A program made the position numbers and the translations under genes. A stretch of DNA of 64,000 bases from Ravibacter sp964559125 (GTDB lineage: Bacteria; Bacteroidota; Bacteroidia; Cytophagales; Spirosomataceae), in contig CAZLGW010000006.1 of NCBI GenBank assembly GCA_964559125.1, forward strand, positions 1-64,000. Direction: 5' to 3'. This document shows, piece after piece, positions 26,054-35,906 of the stretch. The first letter of the stretch is position 1, and every line of letters begins with the position of its first letter. The notes under the pieces are model-generated. The model saw nothing but the letters and a program-made list of their open reading frames with translations, had not been told where the DNA came from and made no database searches.

Positions 26054-27421
26054 TTATGTTCTGCCAGGCTTCCATACCTCTTCTATCTCTTCCAGGCTTA
26101 GTCCTTTAGTCTCGGGCACCATTTTCCACCCAAATAAAGCTCCCAGTAAACAGATCCCGGCAAAAACAAGGTACATCCCTGCCGGGCTCCCATACTCGGT
26201 CGAAAACCAATCTGTCATTACCGGGAATAACTGCGTTATCCCGAAGGATGCTCCGTAAAGAAAGAAGCATACTACCGCCATGGCCTTTCCCCTCACACGT
26301 GTCGGGAAGAACTCCGAAACAATTATCCAGCTTAACGGAGCCAAACCCAATGTAAATGCACCCGTCGCAATCAACATCGGAAACAAAATAAACAGGACGG
26401 GATAATTCTTGTATAAAATGAAAGCCATTAACAAGTGGCCGCACGTCATAAACAATACGCTTGCAATCAGCAAACCACGTCGGCTGAAATGCTTAATCAT
26501 GGGGAAAGCGACCATTGTGCACACAAATATGAACAAATACACAGGGATTGAGCTCAGGATCGCGCTTGATCCTACATTTATGCCCGCCTCCGACAAAATT
26601 GTCGGGCCATACAGCAACAGCATATTCACCCCATTGATTTGTGACAGGACCATCAAAAGAGTCCCTGTTACCAGAGCTTTCCGGACGCTGCCCCCTAACA
26701 ACTCTCCGAAGTTCCCTTTTTCTTCCCCGAGCTTCTTTCGAATCTCTGCCAGCTCGCGTCCGGCTTTTTCTTCCCCGTTAATACGGGAGAGGATCTTCAA
26801 CGCGTCTGTCCAGCGGCCACGTTCTGCGAGCCAGCGCGGGCTCTCCGGAATCAGCATAAGACCGATAAATAAAAACGCTACAGGGACTCCCTGAGAACCG
26901 AACATCCATCGCCAATCTCCGTCAAAGGAAAAAAAGTAGCTTACTATCACAGCCATATTAATCCCGATTACGTTTGACAACTGATTCACATTTACCAGGC
27001 GGCCACGTTGTTCGGCGGGAGACAGTTCGGCAATATAAATAGGCGAAGACATCATGGCCAGCCCAATGCCAATCCCTCCCAGAAACCGCCAGAAACAAAG
27101 GCCCCATACAGTAGAAGCCAAAGCACATCCGACTGTAGATATCAAAAAGAATAAGGCTGCAGCCATCATTGTCATCCGACGGCCAAGACGGTCCGTAAAC
27201 CAAAGCCCTATCAACGGGCCTGATATTGCTCCCAGGACTGCGCTGCTCACCACGAACCCTTTCATTCCTGCCGACAGCTGAAAGTATTCTTCTATAAAAA
27301 GAATCGCGCCCGAAATAATTACCAGGTCATACCCAAACAGGAATCCGCCTACGGAGGCCACCAAAGCTATCCGGTAAACATACCAGAGACTTCCCTCATT
27401 TTTTTTGTATTCCTCTTTCAT
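26054..27421 (-). CDS. Sugar porter family MFS transporter
   Basis: About 455 residues from the ATG at 27421 (MKEEYKKNEGSLWYVYRIAL), preferred because the longer open frame adds 28 residues of no transporter character. Twelve hydrophobic segments with all sugar-porter signatures: FGYDLVIISGA in helix 1, DRLGRRMTMM, the PESPRWLAERGR cytoplasmic motif, QINGVNMLLLYGP in helix 7 and PETKGLSLEEIEEVW at the C-terminus. Proton-coupled monosaccharide uptake into the cytoplasm is the family role. It lies in the region 3 locus between the ceramidase-like and enolase-superfamily genes. Confidence 0.88.
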   Translation of the reverse strand: MKEEYKKNEGSLWYVYRIALVASVGGFLFGYDLVIISGAILFIEEYFQLSAGMKGFVVSSAVLGAISGPLIGLWFTDRLGRRMTMMAAALFFLISTVGCALASTVWGLCFWRFLGGIGIGLAMMSSPIYIAELSPAEQRGRLVNVNQLSNVIGINMAVIVSYFFSFDGDWRWMFGSQGVPVAFLFIGLMLIPESPRWLAERGRWTDALKILSRINGEEKAGRELAEIRKKLGEEKGNFGELLGGSVRKALVTGTLLMVLSQINGVNMLLLYGPTILSEAGINVGSSAILSSIPVYLFIFVCTMVAFPMIKHFSRRGLLIASVLFMTCGHLLMAFILYKNYPVLFILFPMLIATGAFTLGLAPLSWIIVSEFFPTRVRGKAMAVVCFFLYGASFGITQLFPVMTDWFSTEYGSPAGMYLVFAGICLLGALFGWKMVPETKGLSLEEIEEVWKPGRT

Positions 27422-27566
27422 AAACCTTTGTTGATGCTGCCCCGTTATTTCAGTGACCAATTGAGCTGGATACTCCGTTCGGGATCGCCCTGCATGAATG
27501 AGCATACATATACCGGGACGTCGAAAAAGTCATTTCAGAAAATGTCATTGGCAAGGGAGATCAATT

Positions 27567-28790
27567 TTACTTTTGGGAAATACGATAAGAAGGTTGCTGC
27601 GGGGAGAAAAGAGAAGGTAGCCAGGCAGCACCGATACCAGGCTTATCCGGAGCCCGGACCTGACCATTTTCTATATTTACAGAATAGTCAATCAAATGTT
27701 TGTACGTTGTTCGAATATGAGCACGGACACTTTCCTGGAAAACCACATTAGGGCACGAAATACCAACATGCACACCGGCCAGTAGCGTGAAAGGGCCTGT
27801 ACAATCATGTATGGTAACCGGTATATTGTACGGAACAGCCATCTCTGTAATCCTGCGGGTTTCAGAAATCCCGCCCACCCAGGTAGGGTCGATCATGATA
27901 TAGTCTGCTGCCTGCTTTTCCAATACGTGACGATAATCTTCCCGTGTAGTAAACATTTCACTTACAGCAATGGGAACACCTGCCTTCTCGTGAAACTTGC
28001 GAAGCTGGTCAATATTATCTACACGCAGAACGTCTTCCATCCACAGCGGCTTTATCTCCCGCATTACTTCGGCTATGCGCATGGCCGCCGGCCATTGAAA
28101 AAAACCATGGCCGTCCAGCATAATCTCTATGTCGTAGCCTACCCTATCGCGGATAGAAAACAAGGGCTGTAAAGCTTTTTTTATCTCGTTCCACGACAGG
28201 TACAATGAGCCGCCTGCCTGATGGGCAAGGGGATCTAAAAGCCAGACTTTCATCCCCTTGTACCCTTCCCTGATCAGCTCTTCAGCATACGCCGCAGGGC
28301 GATGGATGCTGGCCCAGTTATCTTCCAAGGGACCGTCGAAACCGCTACTTCCGTAGCCTGGCCATAGAAGCTTTTCCGGATTATGGGCGTATCCTGTCGA
28401 TGTAGGCCCGTAGCTAGTACCGCCGGCACTGTTGTAGACCGGTACTTCTGCCCGGGTCCTGCCTCCCAGCAACTGCCACACCGGCAGGCCGCATGACTGT
28501 CCGAGAATGTCCCACAGGCATAAATCCAGTGCCGATAGCGCCCGCAGTTCAGCACCCCGACCTCCGAAATTGATAAACCGTTCATAGAAAAAACGCCAGT
28601 GGCGTTCGATATCCAAAGCATTTTCCCCCAAAAGCCGGTCTGACATCCAGTCGTGAAGCACAGAAGCTACCGCTTGGGGGGCATAGTAAGTTTCACCGTT
28701 ACCTGTTATTCCGGCATCGGTGTGAATCCGAAGCAGCAGCAGATGAGAATGGCAGACCGTTTCGATCCGGGTGATTTTTATTGACGACAT
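27567..28790 (-). CDS. Enolase-superfamily sugar-acid dehydratase (mandelate racemase/MLE type)
   Basis: 407 residues. N-terminal capping domain (about 1-125), then the barrel with Mg ligands in MLDGHGF (Asp), WMEDVL (Glu) and VSEMFT (Glu). KGMKVWLL holds the K-x-K-like basic position and IHDCTGPF a candidate catalytic His/Asp. These features resemble the galactonate/mannonate/gluconate dehydratase branches. Expected cytoplasmic reaction: dehydration of a sugar acid to a 2-keto-3-deoxy acid. With the dehydrogenase genes nearby, a sugar to sugar acid to keto-deoxy acid route is plausible but inferred. Confidence 0.8.
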   Translation of the reverse strand: MSSIKITRIETVCHSHLLLLRIHTDAGITGNGETYYAPQAVASVLHDWMSDRLLGENALDIERHWRFFYERFINFGGRGAELRALSALDLCLWDILGQSCGLPVWQLLGGRTRAEVPVYNSAGGTSYGPTSTGYAHNPEKLLWPGYGSSGFDGPLEDNWASIHRPAAYAEELIREGYKGMKVWLLDPLAHQAGGSLYLSWNEIKKALQPLFSIRDRVGYDIEIMLDGHGFFQWPAAMRIAEVMREIKPLWMEDVLRVDNIDQLRKFHEKAGVPIAVSEMFTTREDYRHVLEKQAADYIMIDPTWVGGISETRRITEMAVPYNIPVTIHDCTGPFTLLAGVHVGISCPNVVFQESVRAHIRTTYKHLIDYSVNIENGQVRAPDKPGIGAAWLPSLFSPQQPSYRISQK

Positions 28791-28886
28791 CTCAATACAA
28801 TGAAATTATACTTGTCTCCGTTCACATGCAGGTCCTGTCCTGTGATGAAACTATCAGTTGCTCCATCAGAGAAGGTACCTCCCCCA

Positions 28887-30635
28887 TTACCGAAAAGGAA
28901 TCGGAGGCTTTACTACAGGATCGGTATTTTTTGTTGTATGATATATTTTCATCAATTCTTCAAAGCCCTGCAGCGCCCGCTCATTAGGAACTCCGCTATT
29001 CATTTTCAGCTCTGCATCCAACATCGTTCTGAGATAGAGAATTCTCCACCGCCATGAATCTTTCGCCCAAGCCGGCAAGTTTTCATCCATCCTCTTAACC
29101 GTATCATAAGCTTCTTCTGCACCCGGGTCTTCCTGCTGCGGAGTATTTTTGGAGGGAAACCAATCCATCAACAGTTTTACACCTTCCAGCTTTCCCGGCC
29201 ACCAACGGTAATGATGATTTTTCTCCAATACAGAAATTACCTTCAGCAAGGGATCCGGGCTGTCCGGTGCAAATTCGTAATTAATGTATTCCTTTATCAC
29301 GGAATCCGGAGAGGTTTCGTTGTTCCAATACAATTGAGCACATACTACTTTACTGATATCTTCAAATACACCTTCCGAATATGGAAACCCGCCATCGAGT
29401 TTATTATGCACCTTTTCCCATTGTGCTTTTACCCGGTTGGGAAGGGGGGTAGCACCAAACCCTCCCCAGGGAAATGTCTGATGCATACTGATCTCCGGGA
29501 AACCGACTACCGGAAAGTCGTGAGTACTTCTCTGACTAACAATGTCATAATATCCATCTATGGACTCGGCAAGCAGCAAGTCTGCCCAATCTGTATATTC
29601 AGGTAGTTTGTCTTTTATCCCTTCCCATTCCTTCTTATCAAAATACCAGGTAGATAAAATGGTCTTAATACCTGGTATTTTTTTCTTTGCCAGGCTGGAA
29701 ATAGCTTTTGCACATTTCATAAACCCGTTAGCCCCCCATGGCTGACAGCAATCAGATCCACAACCTCCCTGATCGTAAGGCCAGATGCATATATAGTGTG
29801 GTTGGAGATACTTTATCTCATCAAAAAAAGCGCCGGAATTAGAAAGGATATATTCCATACCCCCGGGCTTATTGGGGCATATTGCACTTGAATAATAGCC
29901 TCCCCTTCCTCCTCCCGGAACAGCCCGAAGCTCCTCCGGGCTATTTGAATACCCTTCATTGCCGATAGCAATAAAGCCGATAGCAAGATCAAGGCTCCTG
30001 GCCGTCTCCATATAACGTTTAAGGCGAGTTAGCAATATTTGGGCTTCCGGGTCTTTTATCCCGTTAAAATGATTCATATCAAACCAGACCATCAAAGAAT
30101 TAACCCCCCAAAGAGCCAGGTCTTCTATATATCGCTGTACTTCCTCTATGGGAGCCGTTTGATAGTAATTGTAGAAGTGTGTGGCAAAATAAATCCCTCT
30201 TACTTTTTTTTCGGGAACAGAGGTCCCGCGCCACTTTCCCGGCACAAAACTATCCTGGATATACGCAGAAGTCCGGAGGAACTTCCCAACCCCATAAAGA
30301 AGCCCTTTGTAATCGTTCCCCCGTATTTCTACCCAATCTTCCCCTTTCGATGAAATGCTAAAACCATCTGCCCCCAAACCCTCTTTTACAGTCAGCTCGA
30401 TCGTAAAATCACTCTTCTGATTACCGCTTGTGAAGGCGACTTTCGAACGCTCTGTTAATCTCGACTTCAGCAGCCCGAGAATTCTGTTCATGGTACTGCC
30501 GGAATCACCTGTTGTGACATAAATCGCCTTCCTGCTGCTACCAACATGTGGGTCATACGGCTGCGACTTACAAGGTATCGGGAGAGCCAAAGCCAACACA
30601 AAAGAATAAAAAGAAATCCTGCTTATGATTTGCAT
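28887..30635 (-). CDS. Secreted glycoside hydrolase-like protein (GH67/GH20-type N-domain)
   Basis: About 582 residues from the Met at 30635, which begins a clean signal peptide (IISRISFYSFVLALALPIPC). Residues about 35-120 resemble the alpha/beta 'GH20b/GH67N' accessory domain that precedes hexosaminidase and alpha-glucuronidase barrels (GDWVEIRGNDYKGLLYGVGKF-like pattern). A barrel follows with KVRGIYFATHFYNYY, LALWGVNSLMVWFDM, FIAIGNEGY, YICIWPYDQGGCG and ADLLLAESIDGYYD. The acidic residues at strand ends fit a glycosidase, but I cannot assign a numbered family. It follows SusD (47 bp) and is the main candidate depolymerase or exo-enzyme of the region 3 locus. Confidence 0.65.
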   Translation of the reverse strand: MQIISRISFYSFVLALALPIPCKSQPYDPHVGSSRKAIYVTTGDSGSTMNRILGLLKSRLTERSKVAFTSGNQKSDFTIELTVKEGLGADGFSISSKGEDWVEIRGNDYKGLLYGVGKFLRTSAYIQDSFVPGKWRGTSVPEKKVRGIYFATHFYNYYQTAPIEEVQRYIEDLALWGVNSLMVWFDMNHFNGIKDPEAQILLTRLKRYMETARSLDLAIGFIAIGNEGYSNSPEELRAVPGGGRGGYYSSAICPNKPGGMEYILSNSGAFFDEIKYLQPHYICIWPYDQGGCGSDCCQPWGANGFMKCAKAISSLAKKKIPGIKTILSTWYFDKKEWEGIKDKLPEYTDWADLLLAESIDGYYDIVSQRSTHDFPVVGFPEISMHQTFPWGGFGATPLPNRVKAQWEKVHNKLDGGFPYSEGVFEDISKVVCAQLYWNNETSPDSVIKEYINYEFAPDSPDPLLKVISVLEKNHHYRWWPGKLEGVKLLMDWFPSKNTPQQEDPGAEEAYDTVKRMDENLPAWAKDSWRWRILYLRTMLDAELKMNSGVPNERALQGFEELMKIYHTTKNTDPVVKPPIPFR

Positions 30636-30682
30636 AATAATATAGCAAAAGAATTTTGGGGAATATTGGTATACAAACACAT

Positions 30683-32290
30683 TTACCATCCTGGGTTCTG
30701 CGTCAAACCGGAATTCAGAACGAGTTCCTGCGTCGGCAGCGGGCGAAAATACAATTTATCATCCCACGTTCTGGTGCTGAATCCCGGATAAACAACTCTG
30801 TATTGCTTGGTTGCAGGGTCACGAGCTCCTAAAAAAGTTAACGGATTCTCAATTAATTTCCCTGCCTTCCAACGTACCAGATCATCCCACCGGCTGCCTT
30901 CGGCGCACAACTCTATACGTCGCTCACGGCGAATCTCGTTAATAAGAGGCGACACAGGGATTTCCCAATCCGGCCAATCCGGATCAACAAATCCGACCTC
31001 GACTTTCAGATGAGGCATTGCAACACGATCTCTTAAAAGATTAATACTCTTATCAAGAACTTCCTGCGTACACTCTCCTAGCTCGGCTTTCGCTTCTGCA
31101 TAACCGACCAGTAGTTTTCCATACCGGAATATAAAGTTATCCATTATCATTCTGCCTGTCTGAAGATCCGTCGCATAGGGCGAATATCCTTTGGTAATAT
31201 AATAGCTGGTAGCGCAATAAAGATCCCAAACCGGTAGGCTAAGATAGGATACAGAGCCATCTGGAAATATTCTGTAGGGGCGTTCCGATGTCAGCATAGA
31301 TTGCTCCATACGCGGATCTCTGTTTATAAACTCGTCTCCAAAATCCGAATCACCTTTGTAAAGAGGGCTAATGGATATCGGCAAGCCGTCTTTACATAAA
31401 TATCCCCGGACAAAATCCTTCGTATATCCCGCATGCATTCCAGCCAGCATATCTACGTTATTGTGCATTCGAATATTCTCCAAAAAGCGTTCTACCATTA
31501 TTCCTTCCGGGTTCCCCTTCAACTCATGCTTTACAAACAATTCAAAGTAGTCTTTATCCGGGTTCCCCGTCGTGTAAACAGAAAACAACCCGGAATTAAT
31601 TATGCTTTCGGCTGCACTGACAGACTCCCTCAACACGGCCTCATAATCTCCAATGCCGTGATACTTTCTGAAAGTACCTTCATACAGACAAGCTTCCGCT
31701 TTCAAGGCAAGCGCGGCATACCTGGTCAGGCGATCATCAGCAGACTGCTCCGGCAGATTGGCTATTGCGAAATCCAAGTCCTTTACCAAATTGGCAAAAA
31801 CTACTTTCCTGGAATCCCTCCCTTTGTACAGCTCCTCGGAATCAACCTGCAGATCGGTTTCAAACCAGGGCACATCACCAAAAAGCCTGATCTTTTGAAA
31901 GTAAAAGAAAGCTTTGAAAAAGCGTATTTCTCCTTCGTACTGCTGGAGCAGTTTGTTAGGCTCCATAGCTTTAATTGAAATAAGAGCGAAATTGCACCTT
32001 CGTATCTGCAGCCAATCGCTCTTAGCCCATCCGCCACCCGTAGAAGGCACGGCATATTCATTCCATAGATAAGGATGACGAGCGTTATACACATGGTCAT
32101 CGGAGTCCGTATCGTACCTCCAACCTCCTATATGCGGATAAAACTGGTTAGCATACATTTCGACATCAGAGAACGAATTCCAAAAAGATGCATTACTGAT
32201 TTCATCCAATGGATACTTTTCCAGATATTCATTGTTGCATGAAGAAAAAAGGAACAATGATGTAATTACTATATATGAGATATTTTTCAT
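30683..32290 (-). CDS. SusD/RagB outer-membrane glycan-binding lipoprotein
   Basis: 535 residues. Lipobox FLFSSC (acylated Cys about 19), then the early SusD motif YLEKYPLDEISNASFW. The TPR-like helical region follows, including RYAALALKAEACLYEGTFRKY. Near the end are NEIRRERRIELCAEGSRWDDLVRW and the terminal LTQNPGW. Partner of the SusC 12 bp upstream; together they form the lidded outer-membrane importer of the locus. Full length. Confidence 0.93.
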   Translation of the reverse strand: MKNISYIVITSLFLFSSCNNEYLEKYPLDEISNASFWNSFSDVEMYANQFYPHIGGWRYDTDSDDHVYNARHPYLWNEYAVPSTGGGWAKSDWLQIRRCNFALISIKAMEPNKLLQQYEGEIRFFKAFFYFQKIRLFGDVPWFETDLQVDSEELYKGRDSRKVVFANLVKDLDFAIANLPEQSADDRLTRYAALALKAEACLYEGTFRKYHGIGDYEAVLRESVSAAESIINSGLFSVYTTGNPDKDYFELFVKHELKGNPEGIMVERFLENIRMHNNVDMLAGMHAGYTKDFVRGYLCKDGLPISISPLYKGDSDFGDEFINRDPRMEQSMLTSERPYRIFPDGSVSYLSLPVWDLYCATSYYITKGYSPYATDLQTGRMIMDNFIFRYGKLLVGYAEAKAELGECTQEVLDKSINLLRDRVAMPHLKVEVGFVDPDWPDWEIPVSPLINEIRRERRIELCAEGSRWDDLVRWKAGKLIENPLTFLGARDPATKQYRVVYPGFSTRTWDDKLYFRPLPTQELVLNSGLTQNPGW

Positions 32291-32301
32291 AGTTGCATAT
32301 A

Positions 32302-35300
32302 TTAAAAACTGATATCTAAACCGAATGAGATTGATCTGTTTATCGGATTATTCTGGATATTATTCATTTCAGGATCTGCAACTCTTTTATATATATTGCT
32401 GATTTCCCAAACGTTATTCCCGCTAAAATAGACTCTCAGTCTATCGATACCCAGCCTTCGGGTTACATCGGCAGGTATCCTGTACCCCAATGTCAATTGT
32501 TTTAGCCTCATATAGGCTCCATTTTGCAAATAGCGGGTTTGGGCGGCAATTACATCGCTTCCTCCTACAATAAGAGGCCTGGGAAAATATGCGTCCGGGT
32601 TCTCGGGAGACCACCAATCTGTAATCACTTTATTCTGGACAGCCCATTCATCAGCGTAGGCATTTACCCAGAATGTGCCGTTCAACTGTAAATCACGTTT
32701 TGCTATTCCCTGGAAAAAAGCAACTAAATCGAATCCTTTCCATTCAACCTCAGACCTTAACCCAAAGCTGTACCGGGCAGTATTGTTTCCAATAACCTTC
32801 CGGTCGCCCGGATCATCAAGGGTGTTCCTTCCATAGGTAATTTTCCCATCTCCATTCAAATCTTCAAAGAACAAATCTCCTGCTCTGCGCTGTCTGCCAG
32901 AAATATTAGTCTGATCTAATGCTCTTGCCTCCTCATCTGTCTGGAAAATTCCTCCCGTAGAGAACCCCCATATTTCTCCGATACTCTTACCTACGTAATA
33001 GTCAGCAATAAGGCCTGTAGGATTACTGAATTTGGTTATTTCAGAGGTGTTGTCAGATAATAAAAATGTAAAAGCATAATTCACCTTTTTACCTCTCTCC
33101 TTCCATGAAAGCGAAAGATCAAAGCCGGTAGTTTTCAAATTTGCAGCATTTTCCAGTGGTTCTCCCACAGCCAGTACTGCCGGTAGTGTCTGAGATCTGG
33201 TGAGCATATTTTTTGTATCTCTCCTATAAAAGTCCAGAGAGCCATTCAGCCTGTTATCCCAAAGTGAAACATCGAACCCCAGGTTACGCTGAGTAACAGT
33301 CTCCCACGTCAATACAGGGCTTACCAATGCAGGAGCATATACTGTCATAGGGCGTCTCCCGCCTATAAGGTAGTTGACTTCCCCGGAGCCATACGAAGCG
33401 ACGTAAGGATAATTGCTCGCTACGCTTTGATTTCCTAATTTGCCATAAGAAGCCCTTATTTTGAACATAGAAATTACACTTCTCAAGCGAGCAAAAAATG
33501 CTTCGTTATCTACCCTCCATCCGACCGACGCCGACGGAAAGAATTCAAATCGGTTGCTTTTAGGAAATTTTGAACTGCCGTCATACCGGCCGTTATACTC
33601 CAGGAAATAGCGGTCATCGTAGTTATAGCTCAGACGGGAAAAGGCACCTCTTATTGCATATTCCGATGCATTATCGGTTGCAAACTGCTCACCGGAGGCT
33701 AATCTCATAAAAGGGATATCCTCTACCGTCAGATTAGTTCTTCTGGCTGAAAAAGAACTATTTAAAGCATTTTCCTGGTTAAACCCGATAATTGCATTCA
33801 GTTCATGTTTGCCAAACTTATTTGTGTAGTCAGCAAACGCATTGAATACATAATACCTATTGTCATGAGTTGTTCTGCCCACCTGGCTGGGATTTGTTCC
33901 CGGATAATAGTCGTAGATCGTACCGTCTACATAATATTTGGGAAGACGCTTATAGTAATTCAATAGCCCAATATTTGTTGCATTGAACGAATAATCTATG
34001 TTAAAGGAGAGATTCCTGATTGGCGTCAGCTTGGCTTTACCCGTTAACCACAGGTAATTCTTGTCTCTGGATTGGTATCCCCCTTCTCTCTGCAACTGCA
34101 CCATATTGGGAACACCTGTCCCATCAATTGCATAATTTCCGTCCGGAGCAAAAACAGGCCAGTTCGGCCATTGAAAAAGCTGGTAAGACATATCAGCTTC
34201 CGGGAAAAGAGGACCCCATATTTTAGATTCTTTGGAAAACATAATATTCGTTCCCACACGAGCCCATTTGTTAATATTATAGTCTATATTGGTTACAAAA
34301 TTGTACCTGTCGTAATTTTCGTTGAACTGCTTCGCCATGCCCTTCTGGTTGAAGTACCCTAGGGAAGAATAATAATCTATTTTATCGGAGCCTCCTGAAA
34401 CGCTGACCATATGCTGTTGCTGGGGATAACTATCTCTTAACAGCCATTCCGACCAATCAGTATTACCACTCATCAGCCATTTATTGGGATTATTGGGATC
34501 AGGAAATGCGGCAGGCTGCGAAGGGTCATGATAATGAGCCAGGATCTTCTCCTTGTACATATCGGTAAACTGATAATAGGGAACGCCATTTGCTGCCATA
34601 TTTGCCGTATTCATATAATCCATCCTTTCCAATACGTCCATGGCTTTAAAAATGACTGTAGGCTTATTTACAGAATAGTTGGAAGACAACGAGATCCTGG
34701 GTTTGTCGCTCTTTTTACCGGTTTTTGTAGTAATCAGAATCACTCCATAGGCCGCGCGTGCTCCATAAATAGCTGCGGAAGCCGCGTCTTTCAATACAGT
34801 AATGCTTTCTATATCATTTGGGTTGATCAGGTTTATATCCTGGGGAACATTGTTCACCAATATCAGAGGCTCTCCACCATTTATCGAAGTAAAACCTCTG
34901 ACGTTAAAAGATGCTCCTCCACCAATTGTCCCGCTGCTCTGAGTAATATTAAGATTGGGAATCATCCCCTGAAGACCCTGGCCTAAATTAGGGATCGGCC
35001 GGCTTTCCAGAACTTCCGAACCGACAGATGAAACCGCCCCGGTCAGGTTAACCTTCTTCTGCGTCCCATACCCTACCACCACGACTTCCTCCAGACTCTT
35101 TTCATCTACTATCAGAGAGACGTCCAGGTTAGTCCTGCTTCCCACCACTATTTCCTGGCTTACATATCCCACAAACGAAAACACCAGCACAGCTTCATCG
35201 TTAGAAACCGTAACCTTAAAAGTACCTTCTGCATCTGTCGTAGTTCCCTGCTGCGTCCCCTTAAGTAGGATATTCACTCCCGGCAACCCCTCCCCGGATA

Positions 35301-35802
35301 CAGCGTCGCTTACCCTCCCGGCGATCGTACGATCCGGAACAACCGCCAGTTCAGGAATTTTTAATTCATCAGCCGGAGGTACAACAGATTCTTCAGCACG
35401 AGCTCCGTCCGTCCGGGGAACTTCTACTCCATGAGATTGTTGCCTTCGTACAGACCTCTTTTCCCGGATTACAAACGTCCGGGCATCAATTTCCACGCAG
35501 AGCAATTCCAATGGCGCTAATAACTGATTCAACTGTTCGGTCATTCCCTCATTGAAGTAAGCCATCGGACGCGCAGAAACCTTAGCGGAACGAACCACCG
35601 CAGCCCGGTAGTTGAACCGGACCGCAAAATTTGATTCCAGCTGGACGAGCAACGACTTTAAGCTTACCTGATTGGGTTCGGTCGTAACGTTTGCAGACGG
35701 GGATCGCTGTTGCACTGAGGCAAGCGCCTGCGCGGAAGCAGGGATCCCCATGGCCATTAAAAGGCCCAGACTGAGGCATAAAGAATGAAGAAGTTTAGGC
35801 AT
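32302..35802 (-). CDS. SusC/RagA TonB-dependent receptor with STN domain
   Basis: 1166 residues. Signal peptide (about 1-25), STN secretin/TonB N-terminal domain (about 45-112: VSLKSLLVQLESNFAVRFNY), a proline-rich linker, carboxypeptidase-D regulatory-like domain (about 158-232: IAGRVSDAVSGEGLPGVNIL), TonB-box-like EEVVVVGYGTQKK (about 239-251), plug, and a 22-strand barrel ending FGLDISF. The STN domain marks it as a transducer that signals through the FecR/ECF pair immediately upstream. It imports oligosaccharides released at the surface, with the adjoining SusD as lid. Confidence 0.93.
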   Translation of the reverse strand: MPKLLHSLCLSLGLLMAMGIPASAQALASVQQRSPSANVTTEPNQVSLKSLLVQLESNFAVRFNYRAAVVRSAKVSARPMAYFNEGMTEQLNQLLAPLELLCVEIDARTFVIREKRSVRRQQSHGVEVPRTDGARAEESVVPPADELKIPELAVVPDRTIAGRVSDAVSGEGLPGVNILLKGTQQGTTTDAEGTFKVTVSNDEAVLVFSFVGYVSQEIVVGSRTNLDVSLIVDEKSLEEVVVVGYGTQKKVNLTGAVSSVGSEVLESRPIPNLGQGLQGMIPNLNITQSSGTIGGGASFNVRGFTSINGGEPLILVNNVPQDINLINPNDIESITVLKDAASAAIYGARAAYGVILITTKTGKKSDKPRISLSSNYSVNKPTVIFKAMDVLERMDYMNTANMAANGVPYYQFTDMYKEKILAHYHDPSQPAAFPDPNNPNKWLMSGNTDWSEWLLRDSYPQQQHMVSVSGGSDKIDYYSSLGYFNQKGMAKQFNENYDRYNFVTNIDYNINKWARVGTNIMFSKESKIWGPLFPEADMSYQLFQWPNWPVFAPDGNYAIDGTGVPNMVQLQREGGYQSRDKNYLWLTGKAKLTPIRNLSFNIDYSFNATNIGLLNYYKRLPKYYVDGTIYDYYPGTNPSQVGRTTHDNRYYVFNAFADYTNKFGKHELNAIIGFNQENALNSSFSARRTNLTVEDIPFMRLASGEQFATDNASEYAIRGAFSRLSYNYDDRYFLEYNGRYDGSSKFPKSNRFEFFPSASVGWRVDNEAFFARLRSVISMFKIRASYGKLGNQSVASNYPYVASYGSGEVNYLIGGRRPMTVYAPALVSPVLTWETVTQRNLGFDVSLWDNRLNGSLDFYRRDTKNMLTRSQTLPAVLAVGEPLENAANLKTTGFDLSLSWKERGKKVNYAFTFLLSDNTSEITKFSNPTGLIADYYVGKSIGEIWGFSTGGIFQTDEEARALDQTNISGRQRRAGDLFFEDLNGDGKITYGRNTLDDPGDRKVIGNNTARYSFGLRSEVEWKGFDLVAFFQGIAKRDLQLNGTFWVNAYADEWAVQNKVITDWWSPENPDAYFPRPLIVGGSDVIAAQTRYLQNGAYMRLKQLTLGYRIPADVTRRLGIDRLRVYFSGNNVWEISNIYKRVADPEMNNIQNNPINRSISFGLDISF

Positions 35803-35906
35803 TTTGGCTTTTTTTATTGGGTTTCTAAAAATTTGACATGTACGGTCTTAACAAAGCCCTGGCTTTTGAATTGATACGCTAAAAGAGAGTATTTGCCGTG
35901 CTCGTA

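Noticed and set aside
35855..35880. Short AAAGC/GCTTT stem in the leader of the SusC at 32302-35802, considered as a counterpart to the antisense element of the other SusC.
   Set aside because: Five weak base pairs, no proper T-run and no flanking hairpins.
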